The notes under the pieces: model-generated | The model's input: the letters and a program-made list of their open reading frames with translations, nothing else | What the model was told of the DNA's origin: nothing | The model's database searches: none | Assembly (NCBI RefSeq): GCF_000275845.1 | Contig: NW_006766887.1 | Span: forward strand, 24,396 to 88,395 | Origin: Dichomitus squalens LYAD-421 SS1 | Lineage: Eukaryota; Basidiomycota; Agaricomycetes; Polyporales; Polyporaceae | Reading direction: 5' to 3' | DNA length: 64,000 nucleotides | In this document: one piece after another, positions 45,501 through 57,500 of the stretch | Layout: each line of letters begins with the position of its first letter | Position numbering within the stretch: the first letter of the stretch is position 1 | Position numbers and translations under genes: made by a program

Positions 45501-46349
45501 CGCTCGCCGCGGCGGGGAAAGTGCCCACCCCGATCCTTGCGATCGCCCTCTCGGACAAGCCGCGGCCGTCGTCCGTGCATGCGATTCGCGCGCTGCAGGA
45601 CATGGGCATCGAGGTGAACATGATGACAGGCGACGCGAAGACGACCGCGCTTGCGGTCGCGAAGCAGGTCGGCATCAAGCCGGAGCACGTATGGGCGCAT
45701 ATGAGTCCCAAGGGCAAGGCATCGGTCGTGACGGAGCTCATAGAGAAGCACGGTGGCGGTGTTGCAATGGTGCGTCTCTGCCCCTCTCACTAATCACACG
45801 TCGGGTGCGCACTTTGCTGACACGCGACTTGCCGCTTAGGTCGGCGACGGTATCAACGACTCACCCTCGCTCGTCGCTGCGTCTGTTGGTATCGCGCTCT
45901 CGTCCGGTACCTCCGTCGCGATTGAGGCGGCCGATATCGTGCTCATGCGCTCGGACCTGCTCGACGTCGTCGCTGCGCTCCACCTTTCACGCGCGATCTT
46001 CGGCACGATCCGCCGTAACCTCGTCTGGGCATGTCTCTATAACGTGCTCGGCATCCCGCTCGCCATGGGCCTCTTCCTCCCTTGGGGCTTCCACATGCCC
46101 CCCATGACTGCCGCTGCGGCGATGGCGTTCTCGTCTGTGAGCGTTGTGACGAGCTCGTTGCTACTCAGGTGGTGGACGCGCCCCGCGTCCAGCTTGATGC
46201 CGGGTGAGGTCATCCAGCAGGAGACGATATTCGATAGTGCGAAGATTGCGCTTGGAGACGCGTGGGAGAGCGTGAGGAGTTTGGTGCGTGGCAACCGGGA
46301 TGTGTCGGGTTACAGCCAGCTTCCTGTGGAGATGAGTGAGAATGTATAG
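42551..46349 (+). CDS. CCC2: copper-transporting P1B-type ATPase (CCC2-like)
   Basis: Four exons (42551-42754, 42817-42936, 43622-45769, 45840-46349) give 993 residues. Two N-terminal metal-binding domains carry GMTCGSC (about residue 60) and GMTCSSC (about residue 134). The core has the phosphatase loop VTGEP, the ion-path motif CPCAL (about 537), the phosphorylation site DKTGT (about 582), an SEHPLAKA nucleotide-domain His motif, MTGD, and [10 protein letters not shown] across the last intron. These define Cu(I) export into the Golgi lumen, where copper is loaded into multicopper oxidases such as laccases and Fet3. The second intron of 685 bp splits HMA domain 1 from the rest and is about ten times the local norm. 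No His-rich extension is seen. Confidence 0.96.
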
Positions 46350-46939
46350 ACGAGAGGTGGTACGGTTTTGGGGAGACGTGGTGATACTCTGGACTGCTCT
46401 CCAGTGTTTTCCGGCTTTGTTGTTCGTTGCTCGCTCACTCAGTACTTTCGTTCAGCCCCTTGTCGTGTTCATTTTGCGTAACCTAATGCTCTCGAGGCCC
46501 TTGTACTATTTGTGTAATTCTACTACTCAACTTGCGGTATCCAGAATGCTTCAAAACTCGCTAGTCACTAAGGATATCGATCAACCGTTCATGTCGTTGT
46601 CCTCCTTCATGATCAACGCAACACATAATCTGTTTTATTAACCAGCATCTAGTATGTTGTGCTGGTACGTATGTTCTACCGATGCAACAGACGAGCAGCA
46701 AGCCTCGATGTATACTGCACATAGAATGAGTCGCCCAGCTCCAACGGCGCAGCCCACATCGGTCGGCGAGAGCGAGGTACAGCGCTAGCCATCGGGTCGT
46801 TTTCGCTCTTCATCCCAATTCAGCCTCGTCGCTGTGGAGGATGACGATGTTGCGGTGATGATACATTGCTGTTATACTGTGTATCGAATGACTTTTCCTA
46901 GCTTACAGTGCAACGGCCCTCTTAGCACGTATCAATAAC
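46350..46939. other. convergent intergenic, no gene seen
   Basis: 3' regions of the copper ATPase and the arabinanase relic. Only short frames. Confidence 0.4.
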
Positions 46940-47880
46940 TCAGTCCACAATGACCGGCCACCCAGATGAGAAGTCGACATAGTTGATGCCGAGGTACGAC
47001 GGCCCGCCAAAAGCGTCGTTGGGCACGTAGTGATACGCAATGACGTCCCGTCCACTGACGGGGTCGAAGAACAGGCTTTGGCCACCCGGCGCGTAGACGT
47101 TGTCGTGCGAGCCGAGCACGAGCGTGCCCGACGGCGGGTCCAGGTCGAGCGTGATGTCGTTGCCCGACTGGTCGACGAATGGGCCCGAGGGACTGCTGCC
47201 CCGTCCGACGAGCACCTTGTACTCCTGGCCCGCCGGCGGGTGGTCCGTGTCCTGCGTGTGACAGTGATGGTGCACTGGTTAGCACAGAGGCTGATGGTAG
47301 CAGGGGTGGAAGGAACCTACGCCAATGAAGGGAGTGATGCCGTCTGAGAAGAACTCGAAATAATATGGGGAGCTCGCAGGCTTGTACGTGAAACTTCCCT
47401 CGGCGCGACGGCCGTTATAGCCGGCGAGGTGAGTGCCGGGAAGACCTTCGGCGCTGCTGGTGATACTGTTGAGCGGCATTTGGAAGACGCCGTCCCAATA
47501 GGAGCCGAATCCGAGCTTCAGCTGGCCGTTCTCGACAAACAGATTGGGGTCAACTGGACGCATGAACATGGATGTCAGATCCCGGAATGCCCTGAGCGGT
47601 CGGGGTGGAGAAGACTGACTGGCGTTATAGTTATCGCCGTCGGCGGAGGTGACGACTGCGCCAAGGTCGGTCCACGTTCCCGGTTCCATATACGGGCTCG
47701 TCGCAACACCGATGGCGGAGTCCTGACTTCCAACCGTCGAGACCGAGTAGTACAGAACGTACTGCCCGTCGACGAAGTTGATGTCGGGCGCCCACAGGTC
47801 GCAATTGCCTGAAAGATTGATGGTCGAGCAGTTGGGCAATACGGATCCAACACTCGTCCATGGCCCGAGCTCGGCAAGCG
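46940..47880 (-). pseudogene. GH43 endo-1,5-alpha-L-arabinanase, 5'-truncated
   Basis: Three linked exons (about 47880-47621 or 47620, 47553-47321, 47251-46940) read in consistent phase. They encode LGPWTSVGSVLPNCSTINLS, NCDLWAPDINFVDGQYVLYY, SVSTVGSQDSAIGVATSPYM, IDPNLFVENGQLKLGFGSYW, GYNGRRAEGSFTYKPASSPY and YLGINYVDFSSGWPVIVD, a close fit to fungal secreted arabinanases. The catalytic acid region (RRAEGSF, with Glu) is present. The N-terminal quarter with the signal peptide and the first catalytic Asp (HDPS-type motif) is absent. Upstream sequence runs instead into the 3' flank of orphan paralogue 2, so the enzyme cannot be complete. It may have been cut by the rearrangement that placed that paralogue here. 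Confidence 0.75.
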
Positions 47881-48473
47881 CTAGGCATTGCCACATGTCA
47901 TCGAATCTCACTGCCACAGGCTCGTCTTCGTCTTACACTCGTCACTGAGAAGCCAATGGGTTAGCATCTACAGGTTAGCATCTCTTGGTCCTGCTTCTTC
48001 TCTGCTTCTGTCCTCAGGCATGACTACCCCGGATTCCCAATCTTTGACCGCCGTTCTGCCTCAAGCGACGTCTTCGCGAGGACAAGGCAACTCTTATATA
48101 CCAGCTAAGATCTCTCGAACCCAGGCTGTTTATGGGCACCGCCTTGGAATCGAGATGCCGTCTGACTCTATATGCAGCACAACGATAATTTGAGTAGCAT
48201 TCCAGGTGCGATGCATGTGCTATGGGTTGGGTAATTCGGCTCAAATTGCCTGGCCCATAGCAGATTGTTCGCTACCGGTTTCTCGAGACGATGTCATCCT
48301 CACCAACGTCGTTTATGAAGCCTTCGAGTTAGGGCAATACCCCCTACCCCAATGCATGCACGTAGAAACATGGTAACCATCTGTGTCCGAGCTTCATATA
48401 GTCAAAGTGTCTCCGAACAGCGACACGGAGATTTCACGTCGTGCCGTGGCTGTAGCTTGCCGCGTAGCATCGA
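47881..48473. other. intergenic junction between arabinanase relic and orphan paralogue 2
   Basis: No gene. It contains palindrome copy C, and the breakpoint between arabinanase sequence and orphan-family 3' flank must lie between about 47881 and 48217. Confidence 0.45.
48218..48262. repeat. 3' palindrome, copy C of three
   Basis: A 45-bp imperfect inverted repeat, TGCTATGGGTTGGGTAAT... to ...GGCCCATAGCA, 212 bp downstream of the stop of orphan paralogue 2. Read on the minus strand it matches copy B over GCCGAATTACCCAA and both ends. Confidence 0.7.
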
Positions 48474-50249
48474 TCATTGATATGGGTTGGGATTTGGCTC
48501 AAGCCCGGCTTGAGAGAGGAGATGATTGTCGTGGGGAAATAGGGGCAGAGTAGGCCCTCTCTGACGCGGGAGGTGAGTCCTCGGACCCAGGGGACCCTTG
48601 TTGCTGATCACGCCGACGGCCGGCGCTATCGCAGACGATTCGTTCAGTGCGTCGTACAAGCTGCTGCTGGAGTAGGAGCTTGTGTTGGCGGCCGTCGCGC
48701 ACAAAGGCCGCGATCTTGCAGAAGAGTTGCCAACCTCCAGCGATGGACCGGAGGTGGCCATGAGATGGTGAGTAGGCTGCGGTGATTGGTACGGACGTGT
48801 TCCCAAGCTCCAGTCCTGACTGGGCGGGTACCCACAGAGGGTGTGGGGGTTCTGTAGCGCGCCTCGATATCGTTGGACCTCGTCGTTCTGGTCATATGTG
48901 TACGGCCTACGCACCGTTGGTGCCATCTGACCCCACCGCTCATCGTTACTGTATCGGTCTCTAGCCTCTGGCACCATCGACGAAGCAGATTCGTTGTACG
49001 GGAGCCAGCATGCGGTCCCTGACGCTACAGACATTTCACGAGACCTTGTCTGTATGCTGATGCCCGGAGCAACTGCGTTCGAGGAGGTGTCGGTGTGTGT
49101 TAATAAATCAGCCTCGTGTGCCCCATGATGAGGTCCAGGGAAACGGTGTATCTCCCGCGGCGTCGGCAGATAGTGTCCATGCGGAGTCAAGCCTGCATTG
49201 AACGGGGCACTCGCGGGATATGGCAGACGCGGGAGTTCTACCGGAGACATGCTATAGTGGATCATGTCCGTTGGAGAGTAGCAGGAGGTCGACACGTCAG
49301 AGTCGAGCTGAGGCGCGGTGCGCAAGGGTAGCTGCTTGGTTCCCGGGCCAGTGTCTACGGACCAGCACGTCCCCGCTTGAGGCATGGAGGCAAATGAGAG
49401 GCCGTTCTTGTCCGCCTCCAAGGATGATACTGTTTCAGGAGGGCATCTCATGGACCAGTTGCTCGCCGCATACATCGACTCTTCGTCGAAGCATGAAACG
49501 ACGGCGGTTGTGTATGTGATGGACGAAGCAGCGCGTGCCTCCGCATAGGCTCCGTGCTGAGTGTACTGCTGAGCTGCATCGGGTGGCGCGTATGTTGGAC
49601 AACGGCGGTTACCGTCGGGAGTCACGCTTTGGGTTTCCCAGCCGGGAAGGGGCTCGAGGGCGGCGGCATCCTGACGTTTTGCAGGCAGTAAAGAGGAAGC
49701 TGAGGCTGTAAAATGCGCATCATATGCATCTTGGGTTGCACCTGACAGCCTGGGCAGAGGAGACTGTGGCATGGTGCCATTGGGTGAAGGCTGCGCGTTC
49801 GCCGGAGTCCTTGTCAGCATAGTATCCGCATTGGACAGGACAGACGCCTCGTACCTCATCTGACCTTCTCTCCTGTTCTTCCTGACTCCAGTATACCCGC
49901 CCACTACCGTCCTCAACGCCGCCACCTCTATTGAAGAGGCTTTCTGCCTGTGCCATCTTCAGCTTCCGTTCTCGCTCCTTGCACTGTTAGTACGCCTCCT
50001 TTGCTTTATCTGAGAGGGCTTGAGGCGGCCCGTGCGAAAAGGGAAGCCCGTATACCGGGCAAACATTCATGACCTGCAGACCAATGCTAAGCTTGCGTGG
50101 CTGCCCAGGGACACGGCCTTCTTTACCTCCTCGTCGTCCCCGAATACTTGGCGAAGTTTGGAAGGCGGCCTGTGTTTCTGCCGGAAGTCATCGAGGTATG
50201 CTCCCTTCTCACCGTAGACTTTGACTTTGCCGGACTTCTTGATGACCAT
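48474..50249 (-). CDS. orphan family protein, paralogue 2 (inverted pair)
   Basis: This gene follows the plan of paralogue 1: exon 1 50249-50115, a 41-bp intron, exon 2 from 50073 to 49855, a 91-bp intron (49854-49764), and exon 3 49763-48474. Exon 1 (KVKVYGEKGAYLDDFRQKHR) and the exon 2 end (VYWSQEEQERRSDE) align well with the partner. Exon 2 contains an in-frame TAA (49989-49987) where paralogue 1 has a Lys codon. The change creates TACTAAC, a perfect branch-point sequence. An extra 78-bp intron (50055-49978, GTATAC donor, TGCAAG acceptor) would remove the stop without shifting the frame, giving about 521 residues. Without that splicing, the gene is broken. The promoter aligns with that of paralogue 1 but lacks its TATA box. 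Confidence 0.5.
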
Positions 50250-51232
50250 GGCTATTGAGGAGAGAGCTGCAGGCGAGTAGAAGAGTGCCGCCGCGAAGTT
50301 AAGCTGTGGAGGTCGGCGGTGGTTGGTGGTTGGCGGTGGTTGAGGAATCGGGCGGGGGTAGGGCCTTGGACTTTCAACGAGTACGTGAACGTCAGTTCTG
50401 ACGATCGAGAACCCTTTTTTTCAATCATCCGCACGGAAAACGCGTGGATCAGAGAGCCTAGGAGGGTTCCAGTGTCTAGGAAGAGTAGCGGGCGCCGTCA
50501 CCGCAGTGCTCCCCGAAATACGAACTCCGCGTGGCGTAGAATCTCCCCTGGCTATGCAATGTCATCCTTAGGGAACGCTCGAAGGTCCTGATAAGTTTGC
50601 CGTACAGTGGAAACAGTATCCAAGGCCATCCTCAGACAGTAGGCAATATAATGAACATGCTCTGTACCGTTAGAGGTTGGTGGACACTGGCATGTAGAAC
50701 GGAAATGATTTCGTGCTTAGGCCAGAAATTTGTTCTCACACAGAGATTGACGTTGAGGGGCAATCGCATGGGAGGAAGTCCTCTGCAGAGGACGGGCAGG
50801 TGAGCTATCAGACTGGCGCCGGAAAATCAGACTGTTTGGCTGGGGGCCTGACCCCCATATAAAACATACAAAGACGGTTTCTTGTCAGTGAAGGAGGCTG
50901 AGGCACGCATCTAGTACTACCAGCTATTTGGAGAGCCTCTGAGAGAACTCAGAACGGATAACTGAGGACCGAAGTGCCAGAGATAGAGGATATCGAGGAG
51001 TCTTCGCCGGAGCTTCTCAACAAAGACTTCCTAACTGGGAACAGAACAATCATTTTGGCGCGGATGGTGCTCGTAAAACTTGAGTGTACAGACTCTCTGC
51101 ATTGCATTCATGGGAGGAGATTATACCAAGTCAGGTTGGAACTACTGGGCTCAATGGTGGGTCTCTGATACATTACCGAGCAAATGTCTCGCAGTCGACC
51201 GCAGGCAAAGAAAAATGATCAGACGCACGTAA
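50250..51232. other. intergenic, conserved promoter then nothing
   Basis: Positions 50250 to about 50375 align with the promoter of paralogue 1. Beyond that no gene or repeat is seen. Confidence 0.45.
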
Positions 51233-51309
51233 GGCGCTACCAGGGATCGAACCTGGGTCTTGGGAACACTCATCAGAATCCCAAGTGATAACCACTACAC
51301 TATAGCGCC
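51233..51309 (-). tRNA. tRNA-Gln (anticodon CTG), with short intron
   Basis: On the minus strand the 77-nt sequence folds as a tRNA. The acceptor stem pairs GGCGCTA with TAGCGCC, the D arm is GTGTAGTGGTTATCAC, the anticodon stem pairs TGGGA with TCCCA, and the T arm is CCAGG TTCGATC CCTGG. The anticodon loop reads TT-CTG-A and then carries six extra bases (about TGAGTG) before position 38. These are read as a very small intron at the canonical 37/38 site. The CTG anticodon gives glutamine, and the D arm and loop resemble other fungal tRNA-Gln. Confidence 0.85.
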
Positions 51310-51569
51310 ATGCTTCCTATCGTCTGAGTTCAAATCAAGAAGGTCAATTGACAGACCGAGACGTATGGATGAGGGGCTACTAGGTATACAAAAGTTGCTT
51401 GAGCTACATCTTCTTCTCAACCTCGCGCTGTATCGCCAACGCCAAAGCACTGGTGGGACAACAGAGGTATGCAAAGCGTGCAGACAGATACGTGGGAGTG
51501 CCAAAACATTATATGCTACAAGTGAGAAAGCGTGTATCACCCCGCATTCCTATCTATGGGGTACGGGAT

Positions 51570-54500
51570 TCAGGGCGAGGCATAGGAGGGAGGGCCTGAA
51601 GATCAATAGTCAGTATATGCGCGCCGTACACATCGCGTAAATACTCACCAGGAGAGCGGTTCGAGTTCTGCAGTGCTTGAATGAGAGCCAACTTCTCTTC
51701 GTCACCGAGGTTATCAATGAGACGGATGAGGCCATCAACGGTAGCTTTCTTGTCCTCGTTGGCCAGCTCTAGCATCCGACGGGCTAGGTGGTCAGCCTTC
51801 AACCGCGTGAGCGTGTTCAACAAATCGAGCTTCTCCAGAGCTTCCGCGATCTTGCGAGGGTCGCTTTCGTTCTCAATGCCAGCGAGCGACTCAAGCAAGT
51901 GCTCGCGATAGTCATAAGTCGACTCGGGACTTGCCTCAGCGAGCTGCTCCAGAGCCGCCGAGCGGGCAACCTTGGCACGGACAGCCCAGTAGAACCGCCT
52001 ACGCGCGTCCTTCCAGGTCATCGACTTCGCACAGCCCTTTGCTTCCATGCGACCGGTCCGGCTGGGAGATAGTCATGAGCTTCTAAGGGGCTTCGGGCAT
52101 ACAGGGGAAAGAAACTTACTCGTGGAGATCGGCGTACAACAACGCGATCTGCTTGTACGTGGGCTGCAGGAGCGTCTCACGCTTAGCAAGGGCATCCGTC
52201 GCAGCCGCTCGATCTTCGGGGGTCTTCGACGGATCGGTACTGTCCTTCTTGAGGTTCGCATACGTAGCATCAAGACGCTCCATGAGCTTGAGGATCTTGT
52301 CACGACGCATCTTAATTTCGACCACACCCTCAGGCTCGAGGACACCGGCACGAGCCTCAACGTCTGCGTACATGTCCATCTGGGCTGAGTTGATCGACGG
52401 ATCGAGCACGACCCATGCGCCACCACGGAGCTCGCCATGCGGAACTATGTAGACGAAGACCGGCTGCTTGTAGCTGGAGAGACCGTCCACAATCTTCGAG
52501 CCTTGCTTGAGGATCTCGTCATACATATCCTGTTGACCACCGGAGAACCCACGCCAGTTGGCGAAGATGATCAGTGGAAGTCCCTCGCGGTTGAAGTCGA
52601 AGATCGCCTGGGCAGTCTTATACGCGGAGTTAGGGTACCACACCTGACCGGCCTCCATGATACGTTGCTCGAACGACGCTGGGTTGGCAGGGTCGGCGGG
52701 GACGATGCGCTCAATGGTCCTGGTCTCGACAGCGATCACGCCCATGGGTATGCCACCTAGACGCGCACGACCGACGACGACAGTCTGAGCCCATCCGCTA
52801 AGAGTCTCCTGGAAGGAGTCACGGTCGAAGAAGCCGGAGAGCCAAGTGTTGGTGGACTCGTCCTGCTTGCCTGCAATGAACCAGCGCGGATCGTAGGGGC
52901 CTTTGGGAGGGATATAATTGATGTCGCGGTCCCAATTGTCAGCGGACTCGAGCACAGATAGGGGAGCGCCCTTGTACTCGGGGACGTAGGACAGCCATTC
53001 GAGGATGTGCGTAGCGCCCTCCAAGTCGCTGTTAGCAGTCAAGTGCGAGACGCCATTCTTGTGCATGATTTGAGTTCCACCGAGCTGGAGGTTGGAGGTG
53101 TACACCTCGCGACCAAGCACCTTGTTGAGAGCAGGCGCACCAGTGAGGATGATGGGCTGGCCCTCGACCTGGACAGCACGCTGACCAAGACGAACAAGGT
53201 AAGCACCGATGCCGACAGAGCGAGCGGTAACAAGGGTAATGGTGAAGATATCGTCATAGGCGCGAGAAGTCTCGCCAGCAATGAGCCCGGAACCCTTCAG
53301 ACATTCAACGCCGAGACCGTCCTGCAGGCCGATGATGTCGGTTATCTTGTGGCGGCACTCGCCGCTCTCCTCGATCTCGACAGTGCGGATCGCAGCAGCA
53401 GTCTTCTCTCCAAGCTTTAGGAAGTTCTCGTGAGTCAGGTAGAGGTACTCGATGCCCTTCTCGGGATGCTCGGGGTCGCTCCAAGCAACGGAGAACAGGT
53501 TCATAACCTCCTCGGCGAGACCAATACGAGCACCGGAGTTGGCCGAGAGATAGATGCGAGGCAATCCATGCTCACGGGCATATTGCGAGCAAAGGAAGAA
53601 GAATTGGTCCTCTGCTGGCCCGAATGAACCGATCTTGAACGTGATGTCGTTGGCAATGACAACGGCGCGACGACCGTCCGGGTACTCGGGAGTACGGAGG
53701 GTGAAGACCCAACCGACCATACCGACGGTGTTATTACCGGGCGCCCTGTCAACCTCCTGAAGCTGTTCGTGCTCGTCGAGGATGAGCTCCTTCGACTCGA
53801 AGATCTTCTTGGGCAGACTGAGGCTAGGGCTCGTCACGCGAGCCTTTGCCCACACGTTGCTGAGAGCCTTGGAGAAGAGGTCGGGGAAGTCGTAGACGTA
53901 GGTGGTACCGACGAGATGAGCCTGGTAACGCTTCGGTTGCAGGGACTCCTTGGTGGGATACGCCTGGTGAACTGGCTGCAAGTGGAGGGGGCCCTTCTCG
54001 CCGATCGACTTCAGGATGGTAGTCCCCTTATCGGTGGTGATCTCCTGATAGCCGTGGTAGTTGACGATGAAACCAGAGACGTTCTCGATGATACAGCGAA
54101 TCGGGGTAACGTTACCGTCCTGATCCTCGAGAACAATGCGGATCTCGGAGCCAGTGACATGAAGGCGCCAGAGCCTCTTGCCGTGACGCTCAATGAAACC
54201 CGAAATAGCCTCCAGGACGTCCTCATACGTGACGGAGAGGTTGTAGATGAAGTTCATGAAGATGTGGTTGCAGTCAGTGTTGCGGTGCTGCACCGACACG
54301 ACTTCGAGGGCATCGAGGATGCTGGTGACCAGGCGATCGGTCTCGGAGATGAGGTATTGGGCGGTGTTCATGCTGCCGCGAATACGGCCGGGACGCACCA
54401 AGGCACGGATGAAGAAGCGGCTGTCGAGCTGGTTTTCGCGAGCAACGCCATGGTAGATGTGCAGCTGCTTGTTGTCCGTGAAGCAGGGAGTGAGGTTGTA

Positions 54501-57500
54501 GTTCGACAAGCGACTGAGCTCAAGCTGGAACGCAAGGGCTGGCTCGATGTGACGAATAGCCTGCTCTTCCTTCCAAGCCCCATCCATCTCGCGAAGCGTG
54601 TAGTAGATAGGATACTGACCAGGGCGACAGATGAGGATTGAGATACGACGGACGCCCCGCTTGGTGAGGACATCGCGATGGCTGTTGACGAGCTCCTCGA
54701 TCTTCTCATACCAGGCATCTTCGGACATGTCGTCGGCCTCGTTGAAGACACGCAGCGCCATGTTCAGGACGTTCGGAGGTTGATTGTTAGCACCATAGCG
54801 CAGCTGATATTCCCGAGGATCGAAGTTAGGAAGAACGGAAGCGACCTTGTCAAAGCCGCGCTTGAGAGCGGCCAGATTCGGGAAGGATGCGATGGCACCA
54901 TTGCGGAGAGGCTGCTTCTGGTGTGCGTTGATCATGTACGTCAAGTCGCTCACGGAGGCCTGCCTGCGAGGAGGATCACTGTAGAACAATAACTCGTTAT
55001 CGTACGGTTATGTAGATGCAAGACAGTCATCACTTACTCTCGTCCGAGGCGAGGCGTCGAAGGAGGCGAGTTGGACTGGCCGAGGTTGAAACGCCAGGTG
55101 ACTATACTCGGCGCCTCACCGTCATCCATGCCATCGCCCTCCTCGTAATCGACTGACAGAAGGGTGTATGCCTTGTACGCACGCCTGACATAGACCTCAA
55201 GTGAGGCTGTATCGCGAGTCAGAAAAGTCAGCTTCGCAACAATAAAGCACACGTACCATGAATGATTTCCTGCTCGCTGTAGTTCCAGAACGTAGGAAGC
55301 ACGTCGTACACGGTGTATCTCGAATCGATGAGCTCCCGCAAGACTTCCATCGACGGAGTTCTAGGGTTGTCGTCTATGGTCAAATTATGCGCTCTAGTGG
55401 GTCATAGAAGACATCGCACGTACCGAACAACAGAACCGGGCTCGCCATAGTAGCTGTTGGTAACCGAGGACTTAAGGATGGCCTCCATCTGAGCCCGGCG
55501 CTCCTCGTATGAGGGCATCTGGCATGCGATGAGGACCTCGCGCGCCTTTAGCGAGACCTGGGTGGAGGACCTAGAAGGTCAAGTGAGCACAAGTAATGTG
55601 CTAGACAACAGATCAAGAAAGTCGCACCTGGCCTCGAGTGCAGCCAGACCCTGCAGGACCTGGTACAGGCGACTGTTGGGGTCGGTCACAGTCAAGCCAC
55701 TGTTCTTGACATGATCGAGGATAGCTATGACTAAGCGACCCTTCCTCTGCGCCATGATGTGGCTGAGGACGAGAGCCGCGACCTTGTCAAGGTTGTCCTT
55801 GTTCTGCTCACGGAGGGTCAAGACACGCGCTTCGATGCTGCCACCGAAGAGCTTCTCAGTCTCTTCATAACGAGCAAGCAGGCCCGCAATAACATTTGTC
55901 TCGTGACCCTTCAGACCGAACTGGTAGCGCTCGACGGCGTCGAGGAGCACGGCGAGCTGAGTGCGGAACATTGCACGGTCCTGAGCACGGACGTTGTCCT
56001 CCATGTAGTGGTCCACGAGCTTCTTGATGCGATTGGTCGGGAACTCGATGCTTTCGCCCTTACTCTTGGCGGTATCGAAGGCAGCGCGGATACCTTCCTC
56101 AAGCTTCGCAGGCATACGGCCAGAGAGTGTGGATAGGATAGCGGTACCTTCCGAAAAAGGAAGTTCGGGATTGTGCAGGATATCGATGAGATCCTTGAGC
56201 GTCGACGCCATAACAGCCTGGTTGTCATACCCGTCAAGGATGTTGTTGAGGACGTCGAGGTAGTGGTACATGCGCTGGTGGGGCTTGTTGCCGACGACGG
56301 CCGGAGTGCCCAGGTCGGGAAGCAGACCCTCGAAGGGCTTAGCATGCTTGACGCGGGCGGGATCATCGAGGGTGAGGATACCAAGAATGTCACCGGGCTC
56401 GAGGCTGACGCCCGGCTGCTTCACGAATTGTACAATACCGTCTTCAGCAGCGACGAGAGGCATGTACATCTTCATGACCTGGGACGCATGACTATCTCAA
56501 TATAAGGCCACCGACATGAACGCCACACGAACATACCTCGATCTCGGCGTACTGCTCGCCAGCATTGATGTGGTCACCGCTCTCCACAAGGAACCGGACA
56601 AGCTTGCCCGGACTGGGGCTCCGGAGCTGCGTCGGGTCATTCTCCTGCTCGATCAAGCACGTCTTCGAGTCGATCATCAGACGCAGCGCGCCCACTTCCT
56701 CTCTCCAGTAGACAGAATGGCTCTTGCCGTCAAGCAGAACCAACAGGCCGCCATCAGCCAATCCACGCGCGCCCACCAGCGTCCGTCCGCCGTTGAGGTA
56801 CAGCGTCCAGAGCGTCGGAGAAGACCGCGTAGCAGTGAAGGAGTAGCGGACGTTGTCGTAGATGAAATCGATGCCGAAGACGGTCTTGAGGACATCGCGG
56901 GAGGGTACCTGACCCTTGTCGAGGATGCGTTTGTACTCGCCCCAAGACGCTTCTGCAGCCAAGAAGGCTTTGGTTACAGCACCGCAGATGACAGCAAGCG
57001 TAGAGTCGGGACGCTCAGCAGTAAGCTTGTCGCTGATAAGGGAGTCGAGCCAGCCGGTAGTTATAGTGTTCTCCTGGAAGGCCTGAAGCTCCAAGAGTTT
57101 GATGAGGTACTCGACGGTCGTGCGGAAGTCTCCCCGGATACTGAGCTCCTTCAATGCAACAACCATGTTCTTGCGAGATTCGGCACGATCCTCCCCGTAC
57201 GCGAAAACATGACCAAATTGCGAGTCTGCGAACTCGTGCAGCCCCCCAGCGCTAGCGACCGAGAAGTATCCCCAGACGTTGGTACTCGAGCGGAAATTGA
57301 GCTCCTGCAATACACCAGACGATGGCTTGAAGCCCGCATCGGGGTTCTCGGCCGTGATGCGCACGGCAATGACATGGCCCTTGGGACGAGGTTTGCGCTG
57401 CAACGTACTGGCCTCGGGGTCAACCATGTCAAAGTCGATCTCTGAGGTGCCGCTGTGCTCGACGCCGTACAGCTGACGGATGTGGCGGATGCGGTGGAGA

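Noticed and set aside
53769..54641. 290-codon + strand frame opposite ACC1
   Set aside because: Lies wholly antisense to the carboxyltransferase domain; acidic, low-complexity translation typical of a shadow frame. The same applies to 56516-57445.
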